This document shows, piece by piece, positions 16,631 through 23,609 of a DNA stretch of 35,352 bases. Source of the DNA: Pseudomonadota bacterium. GTDB taxonomy: Bacteria > Pseudomonadota > Gammaproteobacteria > Xanthomonadales > Xanthomonadaceae. The position numbers were made by a program, and so were the translations under genes. The notes under the pieces were generated by a model. The model made no database searches, was not told where the DNA came from, and was given only the letters and a program-made list of their open reading frames with translations. Each line of letters opens with the position of its first letter. The first letter of the stretch is position 1. The DNA lies in NCBI GenBank assembly GCA_023392975.1, contig JAEWNA010000178.1, forward strand, positions 1-35,352. The letters run 5' to 3'.

Positions 16631-17431
16631 TCACACAGAAGTAGAGGTTGACGGGGATTGTGCCCGAGCGAAGGCGACCGGCAACGGGCCGGCCAGCGAT
16701 CGGTGCGGGTGGTGATGGTTGTAGCGGTGGCGCCAGTCCTCGGTCATCCGCCGGACTTCGGGCAGACTGGTGAACACATAGCGGTCGAGTACCTCGGTAC
16801 GGAGCGTACGGTTGAAGCGTTCGATCAGTGCGTTCTGCGTGGGCTTGCCGGGCTGGATGTGCACGAGTTCGACGCAATGCCGCTCGGCCCAGTCGCGCAA
16901 GGCAGCGCTGGTGAACTCCGGCCCGTTGTCCAGGCGAAGCCGGCGCGGCACGCCTCGCAACTCGACCAGTTCGTCGAGCGCACGGAGCACGCGTGCCGAC
17001 GGCAGACTGGTGTCGATCTCGATCTTCAGGCATTCGCGATTGAAGTCGTCGGTGACGTTGAAGGTGCGGAAGCGACGCCCCGACCACAGCGCGTCGGCCA
17101 TGAAACCGGCTGACCAGGTGTCGTTCGCGATGGCCGGGATCTCCAGCGGGTCCCGGATGCGATCGGGCAGCCGCTTCCTGCCACGGCGCGGCAGGTTGAG
17201 CTTGAGCCCGGCGTAGACGCGCCAGCAGCGGGTCTTGCCCCAGCCGCGCGGCTTCAACGCCTCGCCGAAGAGCAGCCCGAAGCCGTAGCCGGGGTTGTCC
17301 TTGAGGTGCGCCTGTATCGCATCGATCAACGGACCGTCGTCACGCGCGTGTGGCCGGTAGTGCCGCGCCGAACGCGACAATCCCAACACACGATCCGCCC
17401 GCCGGGCGCTGAGCCCGAAGTCGGTTTGCAT
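16631..17431 (-). CDS. IS3-family transposase OrfB (DDE integrase domain)
   Basis: From the internal ATG at 17431 (MQTDFGLSARRADRV) the protein has 266 residues. The frame stays open upstream to 17632, so OrfB is probably made as an OrfAB fusion by frameshifting near the end of orfA. An HTH_21-like region (RADRVLGLSRSARHY) precedes the rve catalytic core: first Asp in FMADALWSGRRF, second in LRLDNGPEFTS, and Glu in GKPTQNALIERFNRTLR. All three acidic residues are present, so the enzyme may be active. The C-terminal YNHHHPHRSLAG is typical. Confidence 0.88.
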   Translation of the reverse strand: MQTDFGLSARRADRVLGLSRSARHYRPHARDDGPLIDAIQAHLKDNPGYGFGLLFGEALKPRGWGKTRCWRVYAGLKLNLPRRGRKRLPDRIRDPLEIPAIANDTWSAGFMADALWSGRRFRTFNVTDDFNRECLKIEIDTSLPSARVLRALDELVELRGVPRRLRLDNGPEFTSAALRDWAERHCVELVHIQPGKPTQNALIERFNRTLRTEVLDRYVFTSLPEVRRMTEDWRHRYNHHHPHRSLAGPLPVAFARAQSPSTSTSV

Positions 17432-17478
17432 CGTCAGGCTCAACTCGAGCCGTCGAGCCTGGCGCAGCCTTTGACCAA

Positions 17479-17751
17479 CTACGTTGTTGAAAACCGCGAC
17501 AGCACGTCCTTGAGCGCGTGGTGCTCCAACGCCAAGTCGGCGTACATCCGCTTCAGACGGACCAACTCGCCTTCGACGTCCTTCAGGTGCCGCAACTGCG
17601 ACACCTCCAGGCCAGCGTACTTGGCCTTCCATTGATAGTAGGTGGCCTCGCTGATGCCGTGCTTGCGACAGGTCTCGACGACCTTCGCCCCGGCTTCGGC
17701 CTCTTTGAGGATCCGGACGATCTGTTCTTCCGTGAATCGCGATTTCTTCAT
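17479..17751 (-). CDS. IS3-family transposase OrfA
   Basis: The protein is 90 residues. The ATG at 17751 has AAGGAG upstream. It is an HTH_Tnp_1 protein: MKKSRFTEEQIVRILKEAEA, then a recognition helix region (CRKHGISEATYYQWKAKY) and a leucine-zipper-like end (LVRLKRMYADLALEHHALKD). The final residues (VLSRFSTT) differ from the usual KK-rich tail of close relatives, so the normal A-rich slippery site may be altered. It overlaps the open upstream part of the orfB frame. Confidence 0.9.
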   Translation of the reverse strand: MKKSRFTEEQIVRILKEAEAGAKVVETCRKHGISEATYYQWKAKYAGLEVSQLRHLKDVEGELVRLKRMYADLALEHHALKDVLSRFSTT

Positions 17752-17811
17752 GGGGAGCTCCTTCGGTGGGAACTCTACTTCCAAGTGGATCGAATTAACG
17801 AGGACGCTTCA

Positions 17812-18760
17812 CCTTCGGCAGCATCGTTTCGACACCGCGGCACACCTGCCCTTCGGCGACAAGCTGCGTCCCGACAAAGAAGTTCTTGCCGATACCGAAT
17901 ATCGGCCCCGCCACGTTGTCCATCATCGCGTAGTAGGCGTCGCGGCCGTCGAGTTCCCGGTCGGCATCGCGCCACAGCAGTTGCGACATCTCGACGCGGC
18001 TGACGGTGTCGGCGCCGGTCCGGCAGAATCCGGTCGATGTGTTCGGCATTCCCCGGGAACACCTGGTCCACGCCCAGGGCACGCAGCAGTGCGGCCCGGC
18101 GCGGCGCCAGTTCGTTGGCGACGACCGTCGCCCCGGCCGCCTGCGCCATCACGACCAGATCGCCGGTGCTGGCGGACGGTTCCAGCACAACATCGCTCGC
18201 CGACAAGTTCGCCGCGCGCGCCACCAGAAACGCCAGCGTCGGCGGCGTGCTGAACTGCTGGAACTCCTCCTGCTCGCGGGTACGCTTGCTCTGCGTCGAC
18301 AGGCGCGTCAACAGCGCCCCCAGCCGGCCCAGCGTCGCGCGTGCGTCCTGTTCCGTGGCCGGGTTCAGATCGCCGACGAGGCCGCCTTCAGGGCGAGGTT
18401 CACGCCAACCTCCAGCGCGTCGTAGGCATCGCGCGGCAAGTAGGCGCCCGCCGCCTGGCTACCGCCGACCTCCACGTTCGCGCGATCGAACAAGGCGCGC
18501 GCCTCGATCGACCGGCCTGCATGCAATGCATCCGAGACCCAGCGCGCCACGCGCGCCAGGGCACCGTTGAGTGCAGACGCGGCATCGGTCGACGGTGCGG
18601 CGTCAGTCTCCACTGGCAGCAGAAGCGCCCCGTCGGGCGATACCGGGGACGTGTCGCGGGCCGTGTTGTCGTTCGCGGCCTCGGCCGCAGGGTTCAGCGG
18701 GACTGGGGCCTCGGGGGAGGACGATGCAGCGACAACGGGATCACGTTCGTCGCGTCGGCG
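17812..18760 (-). pseudogene. Broken large polyvalent protein gene (strawberry-notch/methylase start joined to a C-terminal domain)
   Basis: Three reading frames must be joined. Up to about 18400 (minus direction) one frame encodes an N-terminal region ending AYLPRDAYDALEVGVNLAL. A one-base frame change near 18390 leads to GLVGDLNPATEQ and TREQEEFQQFSTPPTLAFL, with the methylase-like LEPSASTGDL and VVANELAPRR, as in strawberry-notch family proteins of integrative elements and phages. Near 18010-18020 the frame changes again into SRVEMSQLLWRDAD-DGRDAYYAMMDN-VAGPIFGIGKNFF, which resembles a C-terminal segment of giant polyvalent proteins rather than the continuation of a methylase. The gene is then cut at 17811 by the IS. 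I read this as a large internal deletion plus frameshift. The gene normally spans several kilobases; under 1 kb remains. The upstream limit is uncertain because a second ORF overlaps it. Confidence 0.6.
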
Positions 18761-19014
18761 CTGTCCGCTGGCGGGGTCGGGCCGAACATCTCCTGCGCCC
18801 ATGCCACTTCCAGCGCCAGCGCGCCCAGGTACTCGCCCGCATCGATCAGCTGCCGCGTCCGTTCCGGCGAGTGACGCATCCAGCGATTGGCGATCTGCGT
18901 CGCGATCGGCGGCATCGAGGTCAGCACGATCCGAATCGACGGCGGATACCTGTGCGCGTCGTGCAGCAGAAACGTCCCGCTGTCCTCGCTGCCCGGCCCG
19001 GTCGTCGTACTCAT
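18694..19014 (-). CDS. Small unassigned mobile-element protein
   Basis: The protein is 106 residues (MSTTTGPGSED...). It has balanced composition, with segments LLHDAHRYPPSIRIVLTSMP and ATQIANRWMRHSPERTRQLI followed by an acidic-hydrophobic stretch GEYLGALALEVAWAQEMFG. There is no signal or membrane helix. The composition looks like a real protein while the overlapping frame in the same stretch is Arg/Asp-rich, so I prefer this frame here. It sits directly ahead of the broken polyvalent gene on the same strand, which suggests an accessory gene of the same integrative element. Function unknown. Confidence 0.5.
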   Translation of the reverse strand: MSTTTGPGSEDSGTFLLHDAHRYPPSIRIVLTSMPPIATQIANRWMRHSPERTRQLIDAGEYLGALALEVAWAQEMFGPTPPADSADATNVIPLSLHRPPPRPQSR

Positions 19015-19297
19015 CGCGTGCGTCCTCCTGTTTGCTTGATCCTGAACCGTCGACCACCACGTCGGCCCAGAGACGATCCGTCGTGTTCGACAGCGTGATC
19101 GTGCCGCCTCCGACCGCGTAGCGCGCACCGAAACGGCCACCGAGGTTGGTGGCACCGGCCTGCGCGAACGCATCGCGCAGCGCCTTCTTCGCGGACTCGA
19201 CTTCGGTCACGTGCGCGAAGTGCGCCGGAAATTCCACCCGACCCGCGCGTCCTGATCGAACCTGCGCAACGAGCCCATCGACAAAATCCATCAACAT
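19015..19297 (-). pseudogene. Unassigned mobile-element reading frame, 3' end unresolved
   Basis: From an ATG at 19297 (MLMDFVDGLVAQVRSG) the frame encodes a sensible protein: FAHVTEVESAKKALRDAFA, GGRFGARYAVGGGTITLSN, TTDRLWADVVVDGSG. It then runs without a stop into Arg/Asp-rich sequence under the next gene. A one-base shift near 19020 would end it at the TGA inside the ATGA start of the downstream 106-residue ORF, so a frameshift is likely. A TTG start at 19441 would add 48 residues. Not recognised. Confidence 0.35.
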
Positions 19298-19332
19298 CGA
19301 TGCATCGTGAATCGAGTTCGATGCATGACGCT

Positions 19333-19515
19333 TTACATCGACGTTTCGATGCGTTTGCGCCGTGTCCGCGACCTCTGGCGCCGCGTCCACCGAGGATGCC
19401 TCGCTGGATGATGCGATGGCAAATTTCGCCCACTGCAACAATCACGGCACCTCGCGGCGGCACTCCTGCGCAGCGCCATTCCGGCGACGATTACGGGATC
19501 CTCGCCGCACGTCAT
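19333..19515 (-). CDS. Small Arg/His-rich ORF coupled by ATGA overlap
   Basis: The ORF is 60 residues (MTCGEDPVIVAGMALRR...). Its ATG at 19515 overlaps the stop of the preceding minus-strand fragment as ATGA, the usual sign of translational coupling. The first 15 residues look ordinary but the rest is Arg/His-rich, so the 3' part may be a shadow or frameshifted. Low confidence. Confidence 0.2.
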   Translation of the reverse strand: MTCGEDPVIVAGMALRRSAAARCRDCCSGRNLPSHHPARHPRWTRRQRSRTRRKRIETSM

Positions 19516-19628
19516 TTGTTGTATGCAAAAGCGTGTGAACGCACCTCGATGCGCTGGTCGCGCCATACACGCAACAGATCACACATCGGGGCCGTGATGC
19601 TCAATCCAGAGCGCAACTCGATGATCAC
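19512..19628 (-). pseudogene. C-terminal fragment of an unassigned small protein
   Basis: The 38 residues from a GTG at 19628 read VIIELRSGLSITAPMCDLL then RVWRDQRIEVRSHAFAYNK. The composition is convincing, but upstream the frame runs into the antisense of the glucokinase fragment, so only a C-terminal part seems to remain after a junction near 19640-19655. Not recognised. It is coupled to the next small ORF by ATGA. Confidence 0.35.
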
Positions 19629-19652
19629 GGCAGCACCTCTCGCGCTGGATAG

Positions 19653-19835
19653 ATGGTCTCTGGCCCGACGGTGCACACTCTGCAGTTCCTGCACGACGGC
19701 CGTTTTCTGCAGCGCAATCTCAACAAGGGCGTGATGGCCGGGCTGTTGGAACGGGTGCCGGTATGGCGAGTGGAGCATGGACAGCCTGGGCTGCTGGGTG
19801 CAGTGGTCTGGTATCAAAAGAACCGAAAGGAGTGA
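19653..19835 (+). pseudogene. glk: 3' fragment of a glucokinase gene
   Basis: About 50 residues up to the TGA at 19835 (DGRFLQRNLNKGVMAGLLER, VPVWRVEHGQPGLLGA, then a short tail) match the C-terminal end of ROK-unrelated bacterial glucokinases (Glk), where a GRF-x-KG helix precedes a VP-V strand and H-x-x-PGLLG. The first 270 or so residues are missing; the ATG at 19653 is fortuitous. It lies at a junction with unrelated minus-strand sequence. Identification is by motif memory only. Confidence 0.5.
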
Positions 19836-19887
19836 GCACTGGTCGCAGGATTGATCCGAATCAACGCGTGCCGGCTGGACCGGCGAC

Positions 19888-19893
19888 TACAAT
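19888..19893 (+). promoter_or_regulatory. Candidate -10 element for the flavocytochrome gene
   Basis: TACAAT lies 31 bases before the chosen start at 19925. No good -35 hexamer is found 16-18 bases upstream. Confidence 0.3.
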
Positions 19894-19924
19894 CGGTTCG
19901 GCCCTTTGAATGGATGGACCAGTC

Positions 19925-21190
19925 ATGCGCTTCGGTTCACGTTCTCTGATCATTCCCGTGGTACTGGCAAGCTTCGTCCTGGCCACATCGGCGATTCCAG
20001 GCAGCACATGGGCGACCACGGGCACGCTGAGTCTGGGTTCGGGTGTCGCCGCCGTGTCGCTGATGGCCCTTGCAGCCGTCCTCGGTGCACGTTGGAAGGC
20101 GGTCGAGTCGCTGTTCGGTGGCCTGGACCGCGTCTACGAGACACACAAGTGGCTTGGCGTATGGGCGCTGGTGTTCGCGTCGGTCCACCTGGTCTTCAAG
20201 GCGGGCGCGCCTGGATGGGAGACAGCCGCCATCCTGCCGCTGCCCGGACCGGTGACACGGCTCGTCCGGCAGCTCAGCTTCGTGTCGCTGATGCTCATCG
20301 TCGTGCTGGCGCTGAACCGCAAGATCCCGTACCGGACCTGGCGTTGGTGGCACAAGCTGTCCGGGCCACTGTTCCTGATCGTCGTTGCGCACTGGGCCAG
20401 CTTCAAGTCGCCCATCGCGCTGGCCAGCCCGGCGGGAGCATGGTTGGCCGTGCTGTCGTTGCTAGGCATGATGGCGGCGGCTTACAAGTTGCTGCTGTAT
20501 CCTACGTTCTCGCGGCATGCTCGTTACCGCCTGCGCTCGGTCTCGGCCAACGGCAGCGCCGTCCATCTGCAGCTTGTGCCGGAAGGCCGGCGCATTCCAT
20601 TCCTTCCAGGCCAGTTCGCGTTCGTATCCTTTGAGCAGGACGGCCTGCGCGAGCCACATCCCTTCACCATTGCCAGCGCGGGGGACGTCGATGGCGGGAT
20701 CGCCTTCATGGTGCGCTCGCTCGGCGATTACACGGAGCGGCTGGTGAGGGACGCCAAGCCCGGGATGGCTGCACAGGTCTATGCGCCGTTCGGCCGGTTC
20801 GAGCACATGCCCACGGGGCGGCAGGAGATATGGATCGCCGGCGGCGTGGGCGTGACGCCGTTCATTGCGTGGCTTCACGATGCCGGCGCGACCGAGCTGG
20901 GCGGCGTGACGTTCTTCCATTTCTTCACGCCGGGCCGCGAGCTTCCCGAAGCCGTGGATCTGACGGGGATGGCGCGTGCGCGAGGCGTGGAACTGGTCGA
21001 CGTCACAACGGGACCAGGCTCCGTGGAGTTTCGTCAGCGGTTCGCGGAGCTGGTCGAGCAAGCTGGCGCATCGGAGATACAGATCAGCTTCTGCGGCCCC
21101 GAAGGTTTGCGCGACCAGGTGCGCCAGCTGATGCGGGAAACCGGCGTGGCGGAAAACCGGTTGCGCCACGAGCTGTTCGAGTTCCGCTGA
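19925..21190 (+). CDS. Ferric-reductase-like flavocytochrome b
   Basis: The protein is 421 residues from the ATG at 19925 (ATGs at 19910 and 19914 also exist; only 19910 is in frame and adds five residues). The N-terminal half has six helices of the ferric-reductase/NOX type with haem-ligand pairs H74/H88 (THKWLG, SVHLVF) and H143/H156 (WWHKLSG, VAHWAS), spaced 14 and 13 residues. The C-terminal half is a ferredoxin-NADP reductase module: FAD motif HPFTIAS, NAD(P) motif GGVGVTPFIAWL, and FCGPEGLRD near the end. It would move electrons from cytoplasmic NAD(P)H through FAD and two b haems to an acceptor across the inner membrane, perhaps iron or oxygen. It is intact although surrounded by gene fragments, and its codon use looks a little less GC-biased than the backbone. 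No partner genes are adjacent. Confidence 0.85.
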   Translation: MRFGSRSLIIPVVLASFVLATSAIPGSTWATTGTLSLGSGVAAVSLMALAAVLGARWKAVESLFGGLDRVYETHKWLGVWALVFASVHLVFKAGAPGWETAAILPLPGPVTRLVRQLSFVSLMLIVVLALNRKIPYRTWRWWHKLSGPLFLIVVAHWASFKSPIALASPAGAWLAVLSLLGMMAAAYKLLLYPTFSRHARYRLRSVSANGSAVHLQLVPEGRRIPFLPGQFAFVSFEQDGLREPHPFTIASAGDVDGGIAFMVRSLGDYTERLVRDAKPGMAAQVYAPFGRFEHMPTGRQEIWIAGGVGVTPFIAWLHDAGATELGGVTFFHFFTPGRELPEAVDLTGMARARGVELVDVTTGPGSVEFRQRFAELVEQAGASEIQISFCGPEGLRDQVRQLMRETGVAENRLRHELFEFR

Positions 21191-21327
21191 AGCTGTCTTG
21201 GTGCCTGATTCCCGTCATTTCTTCGAATCGCCAACGATCTTCCCGCTATTTCTTCTGCCGCATTTTGCCAGCTTGGCACGTCAGTCGGTTACGGGTCCAC
21301 GGCCGCGCTGCCGACGACTTGGATCCG

Positions 21328-21545
21328 ATCTTGGTCACGGCAAGTTCCGTGACGAATGCCTCAACGAGCATTGGTTCACGTCGGTCGTTCAAGCCCGCGA
21401 CGTGATCGCTGACTGGCGACGCGACTACAGCGAAGTACGTCCGTACAGCAGTTGCGGCCGCATCCCGCCAGCGCAGTTCGCCGCCATCCATCGTGCACAG
21501 CAGGACAACAACGCAGTAATCTTCAACTCTGGGCGTTATCAGTAA
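21328..21545 (+). pseudogene. 3' fragment of a second IS3-family transposase OrfB
   Basis: About 70 residues remain: GKFRDECLNEHWFTSVVQAR, then DVIADWRRDYSEVRPYSSCG and RIPPAQFA, the standard end of an IS3-family integrase including the catalytic Glu helix region and the RPHSSLG-like motif (here RPYSSCG). The sequence upstream of 21328 is unrelated, so the catalytic core is missing. It differs from the OrfB at 16631-17431, so it marks another element. Confidence 0.75.
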
Positions 21546-21780
21546 CTACTGGTACAGCCAGCGGGGGCAGGCAGCCGATTGCTTCCTTCACGCGGCCGGC
21601 GATGGCGTCGAACGCCACGAAACCAGTGGCAAAGCAGGCTACGGCTACGCCTACCGCCTTGAACCTGCCCGACACACGGTCGGTCATCTTCGCGATTGAG
21701 CGGTCGATCTCGTTCGCGCACTTCTCCGCGATGCGCACCGCGCGCCCGGCACCCGTCTCGAACGTGCCGGTATTCATCAA
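21523..21780 (-). pseudogene. Possible phage tail tape-measure N-terminal fragment
   Basis: The 85-codon frame reads MNTGTFETGAGRAVRIAEKC, then ANEIDRSIAKMTDRVSGRFK and a hydrophobic AVGVAVACFATGFVAFDAI. A short beta-like start, a charged helix with an E/K heptad pattern and an Ala/Gly-rich hydrophobic helix are how lambda-H-like tape-measure proteins begin. Those are 600-1500 residues, so this is only a stub whose last 15 codons run into the neighbouring transposase remnant. Weak identification; it could be another helical protein. Confidence 0.35.
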
Positions 21781-21997
21781 CAGGCGACGTACAGCCGCCC
21801 CAGGGAGGTCCCACCGGCCCGGCCGGCTGACTCACTGCGTCGTCAGTGCCCGAACGGGCTGGGAAACAAGGGATGCATGAAGTCGCTGGTAAAGATCCGG
21901 CTCGCGTTGCTGGCGCTACCCCAGAATCTGCCCCCGCGTGCCCCGGGATTGCAAGGGGCTGCGTCGGACGACATCGCACAACCGATGCCCCGAAACC

Positions 21998-22011
21998 GCT
22001 GGTTTTCCAGC
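21998..22011 (-). terminator. Small hairpin downstream of tRNA-Lys
   Basis: GCTGG-TTTT-CCAGC forms a 5-bp stem and 4-base loop beginning 39 bases beyond the tRNA 3' end. There is no proper T tract, so termination here is uncertain. Confidence 0.25.
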
Positions 22012-22049
22012 CGATTCAAGACGTTATGGGACAGTATCGGACGGGAAAA

Positions 22050-22125
22050 TGGTGGGCCGTGAAGGATTCGAACCTTCGACCAAAAGATTAAAAGTCTTCT
22101 GCTCTACCGACTGAGCTAACGGCCC
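22050..22125 (-). tRNA. tRNA-Lys (anticodon TTT)
   Basis: The gene is 76 nt including an encoded CCA. Acceptor stem GGGCCGT pairs with ACGGCCC, discriminator A, D arm GCTC-AGTCGGTA-GAGC, anticodon loop CTTTTAA with anticodon TTT at 22090-22092, and T arm GGTTCGAATCC. Its 3' end faces the decayed mobile region (16428-22049), the orientation expected if an integrative element used the tRNA 3' end as its attachment site. Confidence 0.97.
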
Positions 22126-22168
22126 ACGGTACCGGCGAAGCCGGCCCCGGCATTGCGCCGAGGGCGGC

Positions 22169-22197
22169 ATTCTAGCCCAATCCGCCGGGAGGGTCAG
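22169..22197 (-). promoter_or_regulatory. Promoter of tRNA-Lys
   Basis: On the minus strand CTGACC (22192-22197) is followed after 17 bases by TAGAAT (22169-22174), 4/6 and 5/6 matches to sigma-70 consensus. Transcription would start near 22162, leaving about 37 bases of leader. The -35 box overlaps the queC stop codon. Confidence 0.55.
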
Positions 22198-22880
22198 CCG
22201 GCGTAGCGGGTCGGGTCGGCGATGCCGGCGGCGGCGAAACCCTCGGCGCGGAGGCGACAGGCGTCGCAGTGGCCGCAGGCGCGGCCGTCGGCATCGGCCT
22301 GGTAGCAGGACACGGTCTGGGCGAAATCGATGCCCAGGCGCAGGCCTTCGCGGGCGATGTCGGCCTTGCTCATCCGCATCAGCGGGGCGTGGACGCGGAA
22401 ATGCGCGCCCTCGACGCCGGCCTTCGTGGCAAGGTTGGCGAGCGCCTCGAAGCCGGCGATGAACTCGGGGCGGCAGTCGGGATAGCCGGAGTAGTCGACC
22501 GCATTCACGCCGCAGAACAGGTCGGTCGCGCCCAGCACTTCGGCCCAGCCCAACGCGACCGACAGCATGATGGTGTTGCGCGCGGGCACGTAGGTGGACG
22601 GAATGCCGACACCGATCTCGTGGCCGTCGGAATCCACCGGCACATCGATGCCGTCGTCGGTGAGCGCCGAGCCGCCGAGACTGCGCAGGTCGACGTGCAC
22701 GGTCTTGTGCGCGACCGCGCCCAACGCCCGCGCGACACGTGCGGCGGCGTCGAGTTCGGACGTGTGGCGCTGGCCGTAGCGCACGCTCAGCGCATGCGCG
22801 GCGAAGCCCTGTTCGCGGGCGATCGCGAGGACGACGGCGGAGTCCATGCCCCCGGACACGAGGACGACGGCGGGTTTCAT
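22194..22880 (-). CDS. queC: 7-cyano-7-deazaguanine synthase QueC
   Basis: The protein is 228 residues from the ATG at 22880; the ATG at 22889 is also in frame, but GAGG ends one base before it and fits the 22880 start better (10-base spacer). It converts 7-carboxy-7-deazaguanine to preQ0 using ATP and ammonia. The PP-loop SGGMDS is at residues 9-14. The C-terminal zinc site has four cysteines in CYQADADGRACGHCDAC. VPARNTIMLSVAL and GVNAVDYSGYPDCRPEF are family hallmarks. It follows queE by 12 bases, so both queuosine-precursor genes are likely co-transcribed. Confidence 0.97.
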   Translation of the reverse strand: MKPAVVLVSGGMDSAVVLAIAREQGFAAHALSVRYGQRHTSELDAAARVARALGAVAHKTVHVDLRSLGGSALTDDGIDVPVDSDGHEIGVGIPSTYVPARNTIMLSVALGWAEVLGATDLFCGVNAVDYSGYPDCRPEFIAGFEALANLATKAGVEGAHFRVHAPLMRMSKADIAREGLRLGIDFAQTVSCYQADADGRACGHCDACRLRAEGFAAAGIADPTRYAG

Positions 22881-22892
22881 CAGAGGCATTCC

Positions 22893-23573
22893 TCAACGGC
22901 CGGGGGCGTCGCCCCACAGGATCTTGTGCAATTGCAGCTGGAACTTGACCGGCAGGCGATCTTCGACGATCCATTCGGCGAGGTCGCGCGCAGCGACCTG
23001 CTCCTTGCTCGGCGAGAACAGCACGTCGCAGCGCGCGTGCAGGCGGTGTTCGGCGACGATGCGCTTCGACCAGTCGTAGTCGGCGCGGTCGCAGATCACG
23101 AACTTCACCTGGTCGTGCGCGGTGAGCAGCGGCAGGTTCTCCCAGCGATTGCGCTCGACCTCGCCGGAGGCCGGCGTCTTGATGTCGAGCACCCGCGACA
23201 CGCGCGCGTCGACGCCGGCGATGTCGATCGCGCCGGACGTCTCCAGCGACACGACCAGGCCGGCATCGCAGAGCCGCCGCAGCAGGTCGAGGCAGCGCTT
23301 CTGCGCGAGCGGCTCGCCGCCGGTCACGCAGACGTGGCGCACGCCGTGGCCGACGACCTCCTCGACGATCGCGTCAATGTCGCGCCACTCGCCGCCGAAG
23401 AAGGCGTAGGCGGTGTCGCAATAGACGCAGCGCAGCGGGCAGCCGGTCAGGCGCACGAACACGGTCGGCCAGCCGGCATCGCGGGCTTCGCCCTGCACGG
23501 ACAGGAAGATTTCGGTGATCTTGAGGCGGTCCGCCGTCGCGGCGGTCGGCGCCGGGGCGGTCTCGACGTTCAC
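22893..23573 (-). CDS. queE: 7-carboxy-7-deazaguanine synthase QueE
   Basis: The protein is 226 residues with a GTG start at 23573. It is a radical SAM enzyme that converts 6-carboxytetrahydropterin to CDG. The motif CPLRCVYCDT is the CxxxCxxC cluster site of the usual kind; EIFLSVQGEARDAGWPTVFV at the start and VCVTGGEPLAQKRC are typical. The first 17 residues are an Ala/Thr-rich extension. TAAAAT lies only about ten bases ahead of the GTG, too close for an ordinary leadered promoter. queD and queF are not in the window. Confidence 0.96.
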   Translation of the reverse strand: MNVETAPAPTAATADRLKITEIFLSVQGEARDAGWPTVFVRLTGCPLRCVYCDTAYAFFGGEWRDIDAIVEEVVGHGVRHVCVTGGEPLAQKRCLDLLRRLCDAGLVVSLETSGAIDIAGVDARVSRVLDIKTPASGEVERNRWENLPLLTAHDQVKFVICDRADYDWSKRIVAEHRLHARCDVLFSPSKEQVAARDLAEWIVEDRLPVKFQLQLHKILWGDAPGR

Positions 23574-23609
23574 CCGGTCATTTTACCCGGCGGACGCGCT
23601 TGCCGGCGT

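Larger units (their letters stand above)
16608..17811 (-). mobile_element. Complete IS3-family insertion sequence, 1204 bp
   Basis: The ends are imperfect inverted repeats of about 40 bp. Reading inwards, both start with TGAAGCGTCCTCGTT and share GAAGTAGAG further in (left 16608-16647, right 17772-17811); TGA...TCA is typical of IS3 ends. It holds orfA and orfB on the minus strand. The flanks (GTTC on the left, CCTT on the right) are not direct repeats, so no target-site duplication is visible. Confidence 0.9.

Noticed and set aside
18365..19441. A single 358-codon minus-strand gene
   Set aside because: Both ends look coding, but the middle is an Arg/Asp-rich shadow of the 106-residue ORF in another frame, so the uninterrupted frame is probably fortuitous or created by an indel.
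21846..22091. A plus-strand ORF ending WWAVKDSNLRPKD
   Set aside because: Its C-terminus is the classic false peptide produced by reading across the complement of a tRNA gene, here tRNA-Lys.
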